From Kipferlia bialata (Eukaryota > Fornicata): a stretch of DNA of 26,736 nucleotides. Below the pieces are notes generated by a model, which was given only the letters and a program-made list of their open reading frames with translations, ran no database searches and had not been told where the DNA came from. Location of the stretch: positions 9,065 to 35,800 of the forward strand of contig BDIP01000055.1 of NCBI GenBank assembly GCA_003568945.1, given 5' to 3'. The translations under genes and the position numbers were made by a program. How positions within the stretch are numbered: position 1 is the first letter of the stretch; every line of letters begins with the position of its first letter. This document shows positions 1-10,097 of the stretch, piece by piece.

Positions 1-10
1 ACAACCCAGG

Positions 11-53
11 GGGGGGCCCCGTACCCCCCCCCCCCCCCCTCCCCCCTCCCCCC
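11..53. repeat. G/C homopolymer block at the left edge
   Basis: Runs of G and then of C, interrupted by single T bases, fill the first 50 bases. This is low-complexity DNA at the window edge and carries no readable gene. Similar C runs recur near 179-187. Such homopolymers are also typical places for length errors in an assembly. Confidence 0.85.
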
Positions 54-291
54 ATGTTGCCATAAATGATATCTATTTATAGATATATTCATTTGTATGT
101 ATGTATGGGGTATAGAGTCTGCCTCACTAATGGAATGAAACGCTCTCTGTCACATGTATACTACCCCATAGCGTAACCCCCCCCCCGCCCGCCCCACACC
201 TCTGCGTTGGTTTCCATTAGTATTCATAATACAATATTGGATAGTAATATCTATTGAATCCGTTAACACTAATATTCCTATCTGATGTCAG
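54..291. other. Stretch with no recognised exon, probably an intron of the ARM-repeat gene
   Basis: I see no exon here on either strand. The stretch is AT-rich with a C run near 179, and ends in CTGATGTCAG, a plausible 3' splice site for the exon starting at 292. It is most simply the end of an intron of the plus-strand gene whose 5' part lies to the left of the window. Confidence 0.4.
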
Positions 292-3200
292 CCATCCGCT
301 CCTGATACCGACAGTGCCTCTCCAGAGGTTGTGTCTCAGCCCACTTCACCCTCTGACAGGTCACGGGAGCTAGTGGACACTCTGCTAGGGTTGGTAGCCG
401 ATCTGGACCTAGCTGAGGTATATATATAGTATGTATTCATATATATATATATACCATCTTTTGGCAGTGAAGTCTGTGGTATATATGCTATACATCCTTG
501 CATCAAGGACACCCATTATTGACTCCATCCCCTCCCCTATATAGCTCATGTCAGGCCGAGAGGTATAGGGTCCACGTTGTTCCCGTGGAGGAGACACAAG
601 GCAGGAGGGGAGAGAGGGAGAGATCCACCCCGGCCTCCAAGCCCCTGAGAGAGGCCCTCAAGTATCTGGTCGAGTACACTCTGAAGAAAGGTAGATACAT
701 GATGCATATTAATTATACATATATCCAATAGATAGCAGTGAGTAGAGTGTAACGCATATAGCGTTAAGGCCATTATATCAAATGAGAGGGGGGGGGGGTA
801 TTATATCAGAGAGAAGTGGAGAATGAGGTATATATATGTAGTCAGAGGGTAATGGGCTCCTACCCCCAATTCACTCTGTACATGGACACACATATGGTAC
901 TATATGCCCTTCTCACACACATCATTATGTGTAAGATCCAGGAGAGATTTGCTGGTATACCTGTTGCATTCCCACCCCAGAGTCCCGTCTGATGGACATG
1001 TACCGCCTCGGAATGCATCTACTGGCAGTGGCCATCCTGCAGCGCCCTGGTATCGACGAAGACACCGTCGTCGGGACTCTCAAACTGATGGGAGCCCTCA
1101 CAGCTACTACAGGTGCTGCCTAGCTTCTGGACTGTGTCTGGAATAGTCCATGTATATTCCAAATTCCGTATTTATCTCTCTTTGTGTACCCTGTCTCTCC
1201 CTTCTTACTCTCAGACCTCCCCCGGCTCTCCTGTGCTGCCAACGCAGGGTTTCACACGGTACGCCTATAAGTACATATCTGGCAGTCGGGACAGCCCCCC
1301 TATGTGCAATCCGTATCCTAATATCTTTCTAGTTACAGTCTTAGTCTCAACCAGGTGACCCTGGCAGTGGCGGGGTCCAATGCCTGGCGCTACAGACCAT
1401 CTGTGGACAATGAAGCAGTTGTGATTCTCGGCCAGATGTCTCGCCTGGGTAGGCCTCAAGACTTGCGAATATATATTAGTATTTCTAGATACACAATTTG
1501 TTATCTTGGATTTATTAACTCATTCCTTCATTGTCAGGTGGCCTGTTTGATGAGAAGACCTCCCAAAGTACCCTGGAAGCTGTAGGGAGGATAATACACG
1601 AGAACAACAGTGACGACGATTGTGACTTCTGCAGTCTCGCCTACGAGGTGCACTCTGTGGCCTGGAACGCTGCGCTGCTACTAAAGAGGCACGCGGGAGG
1701 TACGTCAGATGGAGAGTATACTACGTTCAAGGGATGATTGGGTGTCCATCAACACTCGTCACTCTCATACAATACTGATCAGTGTACACTACTCATGCGT
1801 CCAGCCGATGTCGACTCCATGCCCCAGTGTGACCCGATAAAGCACGTCCGGGTACTCTTGGAGGAAGGAGCAGACGCCCATGCGCAGAGGAGAGCAGTTT
1901 TATTCCTCGTTAAGGCACTAAACTACGTCCACTTTGGTAAGTATTGACTAGAACACCCTGTGGTATATGAAGCCGAAATAGTACATGTGTACTGGAGGCA
2001 GAGCATGGCTGAAATACTATAAGTAGCTATTTGGGTACTCAGTAGAGCATGAGTCTCTTCTCATTATCCAGAACGTGTGGTACTTGACTTTTGCACCAGC
2101 GTAGTCACCCTCTGCCGTGACGTCATCACCCATGAGGACTGCCCACCCGAGTCACAGCTGGAGGCCATGGAGCTGATACGCAGTGTGACAGAAGATACCC
2201 ATAGTAATGGTAAGACGTGCTGCCGTATTGCCGTTGAGTACCAATGACAGCGTTTCACACGTTTGGACATATATAGCGTGTGTCTCTCCCAACTTGTTTT
2301 TACGTAACAGGCAGATGGCTCTCAGATGTGCGGAGCCACTTCCTGCATAGAGGATGTGCGTCAGCAGTGCTATCACTCACCCAGACTGCCGGGCCCGAAC
2401 TTGTATCTGCAGCCCTAGAGACCGCGCTGAACGTGTCAAGCAATGGTATCATGTGCGCACGCCCACTGGGTGAGTAATATTCTCTCTCCTGCCGTCATAG
2501 GTAGTCTTGTATTGTATTCATATCACAATTCTGCTATGCTGTCCTTGTTTGAGCGGTGTCTAATGTTCAGCCCCTAATGATGCCGGCCTCATAGACCTTA
2601 AGGTCCACACTTTTGCCCTTAATGCGATCCAGCGCTTCCCTGACAGTGTTCCGGTGATCAAGCCAGCACTGTCTGTCCTCCATTGGGCCAGGTCTCTCAC
2701 CCGTTGTACGTAACCGATATATCAGTTCTCTCGTAAACTCGTAAATACTTGGTACTCAATTAACGATTGCATACTATTGTACATAGCTTCCACAAGAGTG
2801 TCACGTTAGTATCACACTCACATCCCAGTGCAAGGGATCCCTGTCCCAGGTCTGGATGGGGATGCCGTTGTGACCACTATCCTCGACCTTGTAGAGAGAG
2901 CAGCAGATAATTGGGAGGAGTTGGAGTTGCCCGGCATGCTTCGCATATACGCAAAGACAGGTATGTCATACTGGTGGTTGACGCGTATCTAATTGAGACG
3001 GTATTGAGTCAAGACTCTCTCTCTATCGAATAGAGTCTATTCCAACTCCAGTCCAACCGGAAACAGCTCTGGCTTGCGTACGGTGGTTGGTTGGTGTCAT
3101 GTCCGTACCCTCCCCTCATCGTCGCTACAGATCGATGCTGACACTCTTGGCACTGCCTGACTTCATGCGCATCGCCTCCCCACCCTGCCCTCCCGATGGC

Positions 3201-4266
3201 CCATACCTAATTGGCGAAGAGGTGGCGGCTCTGGTCACCAAAGAGTTCATCGAGGGTGTGCTGGATTACATCAAGACCTCCTGCTTCACCTGGATGGGGA
3301 GTTCCCATACAGGTGGCCTTGCAGCTGCGTGCCATGTTCTTGCGGTGGTGTGCCGAAACCGTTCGTATATCTTCATCCCTATCAACATGAACTGTACCAT
3401 GACAATATGAAGATTGGTGAAGACACTGTTCAACTCCTGGACTATCTTATTCTGTCACGTATATTCCACTAACACTAGGCTCAAACAAGGACAGCGACCG
3501 TGTCTGTGCCCTAGTCGGCGTGTGTGGGGTCATGGACACGTGCAAGAGTCTCGCAAGCCACCACATTGACAGTGCAAATGTCGTCTCGCCCTTGCTGGCG
3601 CCCGTGGCAGCCCTTGCTTCAAATGGTATGGACACGCAAATGACTCTCGCTGGTTGACCAGGACGTTTAGGGCAACAACTATACCAGTAGCTATATATGG
3701 CATATATTATTTGACATGTCTTATACGACATATCTGTTATATATTACAAGACATATATTATCTGTTATGCCGCCGAATGTTTGCCTCACATAACCAGCCT
3801 CACACGTACTGGGGGTTTTCAAGATGAACTTTGGGCGTCTGGCCACCGTATGTCTCAAGAAGCACCCTGAAGATCCCCATGTGTTCAGAAGTGCCGTCAA
3901 GACTCTACTTGGTCTCTCTGCACCTGAGGGTCCAGAGAGTGAGTCTGTGGTGTATATATATACTTACTGTATTAGTTAAGACCCCCATGACCCTTTGATA
4001 AGCGCTCTTTCTGTTTCTTTTAGGGTTATGGGGTGCTGTTATCAGTGTATGGGTAGATAATAGTGTCGTATCTAATTCTAGGTCACTGGCGGCAGACAAC
4101 CCTAGTGAAGCAAGGTGCGGTTCCCCTGCTGCTCCTGGGCATGGCCAAGCATGCCAGTCACACAGCAGAGGGAGAGAGAGACAGTGATACTGAGCGACTC
4201 AGAAGGGCCTGTGTACAGACGCTGGCCAACCTAGGGCACTCGGTGGAGACAGAGGTAGAGACGTAA
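292..4266 (+). CDS. Armadillo/HEAT-type helical repeat protein, C-terminal part (about 15 exons)
   Basis: Proposed exons: 292-417, 555-690, 981-1112, 1215-1258, 1355-1448, 1538-1699, 1805-1936, 2072-2209, 2311-2469, 2571-2705, 2829-2960, 3034-3360, (3423-3458), 3479-3625, 3798-3938, 4082-4266, ending in TAA. All joins keep frame with GT..AG introns of 73-290 bases. The predicted protein is alpha-helical with amphipathic repeats of about 44 residues; the last contains LVKQGAVPLLLLGMAKHA and VQTLANLGHS, typical of armadillo repeats. Such proteins are binding scaffolds; the partner cannot be told from sequence. Nearly all introns are phase 1 and many exons are 132-162 bases, so one exon is roughly one repeat. 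The first exon seen is acidic and Ser/Pro-rich, so the N-terminus lies to the left. Around 3361-3478 the splicing is uncertain (see the mini-intron entry). Unlike the minus-strand genes, its introns hold no exon echoes and few microsatellites. Confidence 0.75.
3459..3478 (+). other. Candidate 20-base intron in the ARM-repeat gene
   Basis: This 20-base stretch starts with GTATAT and ends with CTAACACTAG, the same fused branch point/acceptor used by other introns here. The 36 bases before it (3423-3458) encode TVQLLDYLILS in the frame that continues into the next exon, which looks like an armadillo helix. To use it, the preceding intron would be 3361-3422, with a weak GTTCGT donor. The alternative is one ordinary 118-base intron, 3361-3478. 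Both keep phase 1. Confidence 0.4.
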
Positions 4267-4570
4267 GGACTTGAACGGCGAGGTGGTGTGAGCCACAAGG
4301 GCGACTCGGTATAATAGACGGTCATTTTCTCGTCCTCTATATCTCTACTACACTTCAGGATAAATATTTCCTGTAGTCCCATTCTGATAGTATAATGTCA
4401 TCTGAACGGACACGAACACATTGCTTCTTGTGTATGTCCCCCATCCTTCCTACTTCTATGGATACAATGTAGCCTATACTGTTGAATTCCGAGACTTCTA
4501 TTCCCCAATACCCATCGTTCTTGCTTTGATTGAGTCCATAGTGTGTCCCATACACTATAGTCCATAGTGA
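4267..4570. other. Convergent intergenic region between the ARM-repeat and Kelch-like genes
   Basis: About 300 bases separate two genes that end toward each other. I see no convincing ORF or RNA gene. A weak A/T-rich element (gataaat at about 4359) may serve plus-strand 3' processing. Repeated CCATAG/ACTATGG words crowd the right end, next to the minus-strand stop codon. Confidence 0.55.
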
Positions 4571-4576
4571 CTATGG
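4562..4576. repeat. Short perfect palindrome over the Kelch-like gene's stop codon
   Basis: CCATAGTGACTATGG reads the same on both strands apart from its central base. The minus-strand stop codon (4571-4573) lies inside it. Related words (GTCCATAGTG, TGGTCCATAC) surround it at 4538-4595. It could form a small hairpin at the 3' end of the mRNA, but seven base pairs is weak evidence for function. Confidence 0.5.
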
Positions 4577-6390
4577 TCCATACTCCATACTGCTATGTAC
4601 CATCTCTGGGGTCAGCTCTAGCAGCAGAGTCTCCTGATGCTCTGGAGCCTCACGTGTCTCCTCCACCTTGTGCACCAGAAGCATGCATGAGGGTGTGATC
4701 ATGCCCCCTGTCACAAACTCACCAAAAGGGAGAGGCTTGAGCAGGTGGTAGACTGACGTCACCACGTCATAGATGTACCACCTGTCACCCCCTGGGTACC
4801 CTGCCTCTCTGATTCTCACTGCGTATTCCATATCAGAGAGCATCAGTATGTACCTGTATTGAGAACTCCACATTGAGAACAAACCAAAAGACTTCTTTCA
4901 AAGAAGGGAGACACCCACTAGAAGGTCAAGTAACTGTTGTCCACGTGGGATATGACCTGTTTGAATCACATAACCCTTTAGTACAACTGCCACATTATTG
5001 ATGTGATATGGTATAGTGGTATAACGATTGACCACATACCTCCCAACTGACACCAGGTGCCTAGGTATGAAGGCTCCAGGCCGGTTCCAGTGCTCTACTG
5101 ACATCCTGCAAGGTAAGAGAGCCTCTTCGTGACATTGTGTTGAATAGGAGAGATTTATCTAACTCTAGCACACAAGAGTGTATGAACATGTTATGCTACT
5201 CACCCTGTGTGTGCACTGCATGTCACCCACATATCCCTGCTCCCCCGTGTGTACAGTACACCATCATGCCTCACATAGCACCTGGGGGTCAGTGCTGCTA
5301 TATTGAATTTACACTATATACGATATATAGTATATCTGATAGTATATCTGATAGTATTTATGATATATACTACTGCAAAGTAATGATCAAGTAACTTTAC
5401 TCTATACACATATTTTCAGACATTTGGTATGTGCTTCACACAGCTCCTGGGGTCAGTGATAACAATATTAATTATTGAAACGTATTCATACTGAATAGTA
5501 TTAGATCTATTCTAACACTCAATAGTATTAAGTTGATACTGAATAATTGCTGCTATGCATATTTTCCTTACATATGCATTTTCATCGATATTCCCCCAGT
5601 ACCTATTGTTGCCCAAGTCTTGCTCAGAGAGGTCTCCCTCTAAGGCTGTCCACCTCTCACTCTCCCCGTCTAGCACCTCAGTGACCCCAACCCTCTCGTC
5701 ATTCTGGGGATTGTGTGTCACGTGCCTCGACAGCCCCCCCAGCAGCATCAGATTGCCATCCACACATGCACACATAGGGCCCAGTCTTGGGGTGGGGCGG
5801 ATGGCCTTCTGTGTGAACCTCATGGGCTCACACCTCTCTCTACCGTCTCTCTGTCGAAACTCAATTACCTTCTCATACTCGTATGGCTGGTCCTCTATCC
5901 TGTGCCACTCAAGTGTGGCTAGGTCTAGGCTATGCACCACTAGGGGTCCTGGGTCGCACACTGACACCCAGGGCATGTCTTTAAAGGCACGGGCCTGTGT
6001 CTCATACTGCACAGCGTACACTACACCGTGTCCGACAGAGAGGGTGGGCGCACTGATAGTGTTCCTCTCTAGGGGGCTGGTAGAGGACTCTACCTCTATG
6101 ACAGGGGGAGGGGGGATATCCTCAGTGCTGACAGTGCCATCAGAGTCAACACTCAGCAGCATCAGCCTATAGAGTGAGACCTCTGTTAGTATAAAGTGTC
6201 TCTTGATACTGGGAGACTACAAATAGTAGTATTGCTGATATAGGAGGGTGATTCACCCGGTGAAGCCTCAATACGTTCTTCTGTACCTCAAAACCGGCTG
6301 TCTGTTGTTCTCTGTTACTGAAGAGTCATCTATGGCTCTTACCAGCACAGTTCCATGTGATATAGGCACCACTTGCCGTATGGTGACATT
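4571..6390 (-). CDS. Kelch-like beta-propeller protein, about 364 residues, 5 exons (start exon not found)
   Basis: Exons in reading order: 6390-6287, 6166-5603, 5281-5204, 5105-5040, 4853-4571, ending in TAG. Every junction is phase 2, and three of the four split an AG|G arginine codon; total coding length is 1,095 bases. Kelch hallmarks are RPTPRLGPMCACVDGNLML followed by LGG, then VLDGESERWTAL, and an earlier VVHSLDLATLEWHRI: the P-R-x-G...GG...V-LD...W pattern of Kelch blades. A later stretch, RWYIYDVVTSVYHLLKPLP, fits another blade. No membrane segment is visible. Kelch propellers bind protein partners; the partner is unknown. The first exon opens in phase 0 on AAT with no ATG, so at least one short 5' exon is missing, probably within 6391-6587, or the gene continues from the FG-GAP gene upstream. 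The large exon has a 205-residue open antisense frame that I regard as a shadow. Confidence 0.75.
5317..5367. repeat. AT-rich short tandem repeat (GATAGTATATCT units)
   Basis: Imperfect repeats of a GATAGTATATCT word run through this intron stretch. No coding potential is visible. Confidence 0.6.
5408..5459 (-). repeat. Diverged partial copy of a Kelch-gene exon start
   Basis: Read on the minus strand, CTGACCCCAG is followed by GAGCTGTGTGAAGCAC, resembling the acceptor and first bases of the exon at 5281-5204 (GTGCTATGTGAGGCA). It lies in the intron just upstream of that exon, has no donor and soon hits a stop. This is the only exon echo I see in this gene. Confidence 0.5.
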
Positions 6391-6587
6391 CTAAACAGTT
6401 AGTGTATTGATAGGTAGAACAGACATAAGTATATATATACAATATGATATAGAATCTATGTTAAGGATATACACATATACACATCAAGTCTAGATCTAGA
6501 TTTGCGTTATTCTCTGCAGTTAGTTACCAGTCCTGAACCTCTAGTCAGAACACTCAAATGTAGGGGGCGTTAGAAGAGTAATAAGGT
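6391..6587 (-). other. 5' flank of the Kelch-like gene, start exon not resolved
   Basis: This stretch should hold the first exon or promoter of the Kelch-like gene. A possible 13-base exon exists on the minus strand (CTGACTAG acceptor, AGGTTCAGGACTG, GTAACT donor, about 6531-6543) that would join in frame. It is too short to support without transcripts. I see nothing else. Confidence 0.3.

Positions 6588-6635
<48 letters not shown>
6588..6635. repeat. Uninterrupted run of 48 G
   Basis: A pure 48-base G homopolymer (C on the coding strand of the neighbouring genes) lies between the FG-GAP gene and the Kelch-like gene. Such a run can form G-quadruplexes if real, but length errors or a padded gap are also likely. 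Confidence 0.95.
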
Positions 6636-6636
<1 letters not shown>

Positions 6637-6735
6637 ATTGGCAGATCAATAATTGTATCTATCTATACCTGCAAAATGTATACACATACACATATTCTCA
6701 CATACCTATATGTTTCAATGCATAAATATACATAC

Positions 6736-6791
6736 ACATGCCTGCGATGACCTTGGGGCTGTCAGTGCTGTGTGTCCAGCCAGTGATACAT
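6736..6791 (-). repeat. Donor-side echo of the last FG-GAP gene exon
   Basis: On the minus strand this repeats the second half of the exon at 6952-6860, from GTATCACTGGCTGG to GGCAT, with one base change. It then reads GTGTATG, a plausible donor that the longer copy lacks. So the full-length copy has an acceptor but no donor, and this truncated copy has a donor but no acceptor. That makes the true 3' end of the gene uncertain. Confidence 0.75.
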
Positions 6792-6859
6792 ATACACTCA
6801 TATATATACACACACACATATATATATTTACATATACCTACATATATATATACATATAT

Positions 6860-7561
6860 CTATCTCTCCATGCCTGCGATGACCTTGGGGCTGTCACTGC
6901 TGTGTGTCCAGCCAGTGATACTGACAGAGGAGGGGCAGACACCGCAGGTTTCCTAAGAATGAGTACAATTCATATGATATGATACATACTCATTATACAT
7001 ATATTGTTATGAATATATATAATGGAATACTGACAGAGGAGGGGCAGACACCGCAGGTTTCCTGGGGGTCAGCATCAACATCCATATATATAGAGAGAGA
7101 TACATATACATATATACATATATATGTATATATATACTGACAGCGGAGGGGCAGACACCGCAGGTGTTCTAAGAATGAGTACAATTTGTATGATATATAC
7201 ATACTCATTATACATATATTGTTATGTATACAGTGGTATGCTGACAGAGGCTGGACAGGTGTCCTAGATCTACTATACTGGTAGATACACAGATACACGT
7301 ATATATGTGGGACCACACCACACCACAAGACACCAAGATACTCGTAAGAGAGAGTAGGGGGGGGGGGGTCGTAAATATATATATACATACCACGCTTGGC
7401 CCACATACACACATACATGTATAGGTATATATATATGTGTGTGTGTGTAGAGAGAGAGAGAAAGAGAGAAACATACCATGTTGGGACTGTCCCAGAGGTA
7501 AGCGTTGGTGAATGCGCCAGAGTCGGTTGAGTAGTCATCGCTAGGAGTCAGAGACATACAG

Positions 7562-7604
<43 letters not shown>

Positions 7605-8357
7605 GTGGGGTGGTGCCGGAGTCCGAGGAGGGGTCAGAGATACGCAGTAAATATATACATAGATATACATATATATATAGAAAGAGAGAGAGAGACCAGG
7701 TATGCGGTGGTAAATGCTGGGGGAGAACGGTAGAATATATGTATACATATATACATATATATATTGAGAGAGGGAGTCATAACAATATGTACAATATGAA
7801 TACTCATATGTATAATGAATACATAAACTTGTATAGAGAGAGAGAGAGAGAGAAAGAGAGGGAAAGAGAGGGAGCCTGCACTAGGGTCAATAATGCAATT
7901 GATGCATACACACACACATATATATATAGAAATAACTCCATATTAATGTATATATGTGAGAGCGCTTACCCTGTAATGAATATATACATATGCATAGAGA
8001 GAGAGAGAGAGAGAAAGAGCGCTTACCCTGTAATGAAGAGTACGTCATCAACGTAGTCTATGTATTTACCGTAGGACTGAATGCTGGGGAACTCGTAACT
8101 CTGAAGGGTCAAGGGAGGTCAAGAGAGGTCAACCCGGGGGGGGGGGTCATATACAATGACACGTATATAGGTACATGTATAGAGCGAGAGACAAAGTAAA
8201 TTCACTTATATATAATTGTATATATATGAATGATTGAATATATATACATGTAAGTGTATACATACCCTCTGGTACTCCCAGGACAGGTTGTCTGCGGCAC
8301 GGGTGTAGAAGTAGACGGTGTCACGTATCTGGAGGTGAGAGCTTATACACAAATAGG

Positions 8358-8396
<39 letters not shown>

Positions 8397-9209
8397 ACGG
8401 GTGTAGAAGTAGACGGTGTCACGTATCTGGGGGTGAAAGGATATATATATATATATATAATAATATACAAATATATGCATATTTATATAGTGAGAAAGAT
8501 ACACATATGGGAGGAGAGAGAGAGAGAGACGAGAAATGAGGGGAGGGGGGAGAGAGAGAGAGAGAAGAGAGAACCGATATCTTGTCTCCAACGACTATAG
8601 TATGAGAGAGAGGATATATATATAGACGCTGAATGTTGTTTTGTTCTACACTATATCTGTACCTTGTCTCCAACGACCAGGTATATGTATGAATAGACAT
8701 ATAGATGCATACATATGCATACAGACATATGCATATATATATATATATATACACTGTACCTTGTCTCCAATGACCAGGTTGTCACCTGAGAGAGAGCATA
8801 TATATATATATATACACTGTATGAACTGTTCTACAATATATAGTAGTTCTATAGTATATAGTAGTGCATGTACCTTGTCTCCAATGACCAGGTTGTCCCC
8901 TGAGACACCAAGGGAAAAACCAACTGGGGGTGAGGTATATATCTATACATCTATCTATCTATATATATTTATACATATATGCCAACGAGGGACGTACCAA
9001 CTGGGTGTGAGACGACTATATATCAGGATATATATATATTCATCATCGTACTATGCAACATATACAAATATATATATATATATCACTCACTCACATGTGT
9101 GCGTGGAACCGCTGATGGAGGTGGGGGGAGCAATGGTGTCGGTGTAGGTGTAATCCCCAGTGGTGGCATCGCGGGTGTAGGTGATGACACTCTCTGGAGG
9201 GTCAGATAT

Positions 9210-9245
<36 letters not shown>

Positions 9246-9759
9246 GGCTAGTGCATGGTGACACTCTCTGGAGGGTAAGATCCTGACAACCTTACATACA
9301 GAGAGGGAGAGAGAGAATGGCAAAGAGCTCAATTGTATTAGAATGTAATTGGATTCACCCACACCTAGCCCAAAGTGTCCCCAACTGATATGTACTACGG
9401 AAAGAGAGAACTGTGCCACAATGAAACAAAAGGCAGATTTGACAAGCTCCAATGTTACAAATCTGAAACTCACTATACGCATCGCCAAGATAGGTGTTGC
9501 CCAGCACGAGGTACTTGTCTGTGTACTTCATGGGGTTGCCATTGCGACTCTGGCCACCGAGGTCCTTCGTAAGCACCTGCTTGATGCCGTAGCTAGGGTC
9601 AGGAGGGGTAAAAGACCAAATCCCAAACATGAAACGAATTAATCTGCAACACAGGCTGCCGTACCCGCCATTATCCCCTCCCAAGCGCTCCTCAGCAACA
9701 ACTGCAACTGCAAAGAGAGCCGCTACTGCTACGAGCAGCGGTATGACGTGAACTATCAT
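6860..9759 (-). CDS. Secreted FG-GAP-like repeat protein, about 218 residues, 8 exons
   Basis: Exons in reading order: 9759-9665, 9592-9474, 9193-9095, 8923-8874, 8328-8266, 8100-8027, 7540-7477, 6952-6860; all phases agree. The ATG at 9759 opens a signal peptide (MIVHVIPLLVAVAALFAVAV, then VAEER), so the product probably enters the secretory pathway. FG-GAP-like blades follow: FGFSLGVSGDNLVIGDK then DTVYFYTRAADNLSWEYQ; YGKYIDYVDDVLFITG then GAFTNAYLWDSPNM; and SSVSITGWTHSSDSPKVIAG. This repeat type builds beta-propellers in surface or secreted adhesion-like proteins; the ligand is unknown. No membrane anchor is visible. The first intron (9664-9593) could be retained without breaking the frame. 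The final MER-stop lies in a GAGA stretch and may be a missed donor; if so, the gene could continue into the Kelch-like gene. Several introns hold exon echoes. Confidence 0.7.
7021..7268 (-). repeat. Three acceptor-side echoes of the last FG-GAP gene exon
   Basis: Partial copies at about 7025-7070, 7138-7180 and 7230-7268 repeat the first 35-40 bases of the exon at 6952 (CCTGCGGTGTCTGCCCCTCC core). The first keeps a better acceptor (CTGACCCCCAG) than the full copy. They are separated by TA-rich DNA and lie in the intron upstream of their exon. Confidence 0.75.
7441..7605. repeat. (TG)n, (GA)n and (TA)n microsatellites beside the DDYSTDSG exon
   Basis: Short (GT), (GA) and (TA) arrays occur at about 7436-7470 and 7561-7605 on either side of the exon 7477-7540. 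They lie in introns of the FG-GAP gene and explain the IYIYIY and LSLSLS peptides seen in other frames. Confidence 0.8.
7606..7885 (-). repeat. Diverged echoes of the DDYSTDSGAFTNAY exon plus (GA)n arrays
   Basis: Minus-strand fragments at about 7606-7636 (TCGGACTCCGGCACC) and 7698-7731 (acceptor CCCCCAG, then CATTTACCACCGCATACC) resemble parts of the exon 7540-7477. A third acceptor-like site (TTGACCCTAG) lies at about 7876-7891. All end in (GA)n or (TA)n. They keep similar peptide readings (AFTTAYL against AFTNAYL) but are more diverged than echoes elsewhere. Confidence 0.5.
7956..7982 (-). repeat. Donor-side echo of the YGKYIDYVDDVLFIT exon
   Basis: TTCATTACAGGGTAAGCGCT on the minus strand repeats the last bases and donor of the exon 8100-8027, about 50 bases downstream of the real donor. 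A (GA)n array separates the two copies. Confidence 0.7.
8361..8438 (-). repeat. (GA)n array and acceptor-side echo of the DTVYFYTR exon
   Basis: A (TA)n(GA)n array at 8358-8396 is followed by 8397-8437, which repeats the acceptor and first 35 bases of the exon 8328-8266 almost exactly. It lies upstream of that exon in the same intron. Confidence 0.8.
8574..8792 (-). repeat. Three donor-side echoes of the FG-GAP exon ending GDNLVIGDK
   Basis: Copies at about 8757-8790, 8659-8680 and 8578-8598 repeat the end of the exon 8923-8874 with its donor. They shorten with distance, and the farthest has lost the GT. The nearest differs by a silent change (GGG to GGT); the next reads V for I. A further short acceptor-side echo (CTCACACCCAGTTGG) lies at about 8992-9012, upstream of the exon. 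Confidence 0.75.
9211..9280 (-). repeat. (GA)n array and acceptor echo beside the SVITYTRD exon
   Basis: A (GA)n array at about 9214-9241 lies between the acceptor of the exon 9193-9095 and a short echo of it at 9249-9279 (CTTACCCTCCAG then AGAGTGTCACC). Confidence 0.75.
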
Positions 9760-10097
9760 TGTTTGCGAACGAAGAAAATGGTTTGTTTTCGGCCTTCATG
9801 AGTTTCGAGATTTGGAATCGGCAAATTGGAACACATCCGGTTTGAAAAGTGGTAACTCGCGTTTTGTGGGGCAACTATCTAATTGTACGATTGTGTAAGT
9901 GGTATTCCGATAACACTGTCCTGTTGGTGATACCAGAGAAGCAAATGGTCAACGATCCGGACTTTTATATACACCTTCCCGGACGAGGTTTCTCGATGAG
10001 CACACAGGATGGTACTAGCCCCTTAGAACAATATAACACCACAAAAACAGATTGCTCCACCCTTTATTCATAGTACCAGATTCAATGAATCGATTCA
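9760..10097 (-). promoter_or_regulatory. Intergenic spacer: 3' flank of the XRN gene and 5' flank of the FG-GAP gene
   Basis: This spacer of about 340 bases separates two genes transcribed in the same direction. Its right end holds the 3' untranslated region of the exoribonuclease gene, with an AATAAA. Its left end should hold the promoter of the FG-GAP gene. I see no TATA box or other motif I can name. Unlike the introns around it, the spacer has no microsatellites. A short plus-strand ORF in it (9849-10073) resembles nothing I know. Confidence 0.5.
10063..10068 (-). terminator. AATAAA poly(A) signal of the exoribonuclease gene
   Basis: The minus strand reads AATAAA 29 bases after the TGA stop codon at 10100-10098. 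The motif and close spacing suit a cleavage/polyadenylation signal with a short 3' untranslated region. Confidence 0.55.

Noticed and set aside
3313-3425. Frameshift in the ARM-repeat gene
   Set aside because: The change of frame between LAVVCRN and TVQLLDYL can be explained by an intron (3361-3422 or 3361-3478), so a broken gene is not needed.
5555-6172. 205-codon plus-strand ORF
   Set aside because: It is antisense to the large Kelch exon, whose minus-strand reading has clear Kelch motifs and in-phase splice sites.
7208-8754. Several ORFs full of IYIYIY, LSLSLS or ERERER
   Set aside because: These are translations of (TA)n and (GA)n arrays in introns.
9849-10073. 74-codon plus-strand ORF in the intergenic spacer
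   Set aside because: It has no recognisable domain, lies in the 3' flank and promoter region of two minus-strand genes, and its length is within chance expectation.
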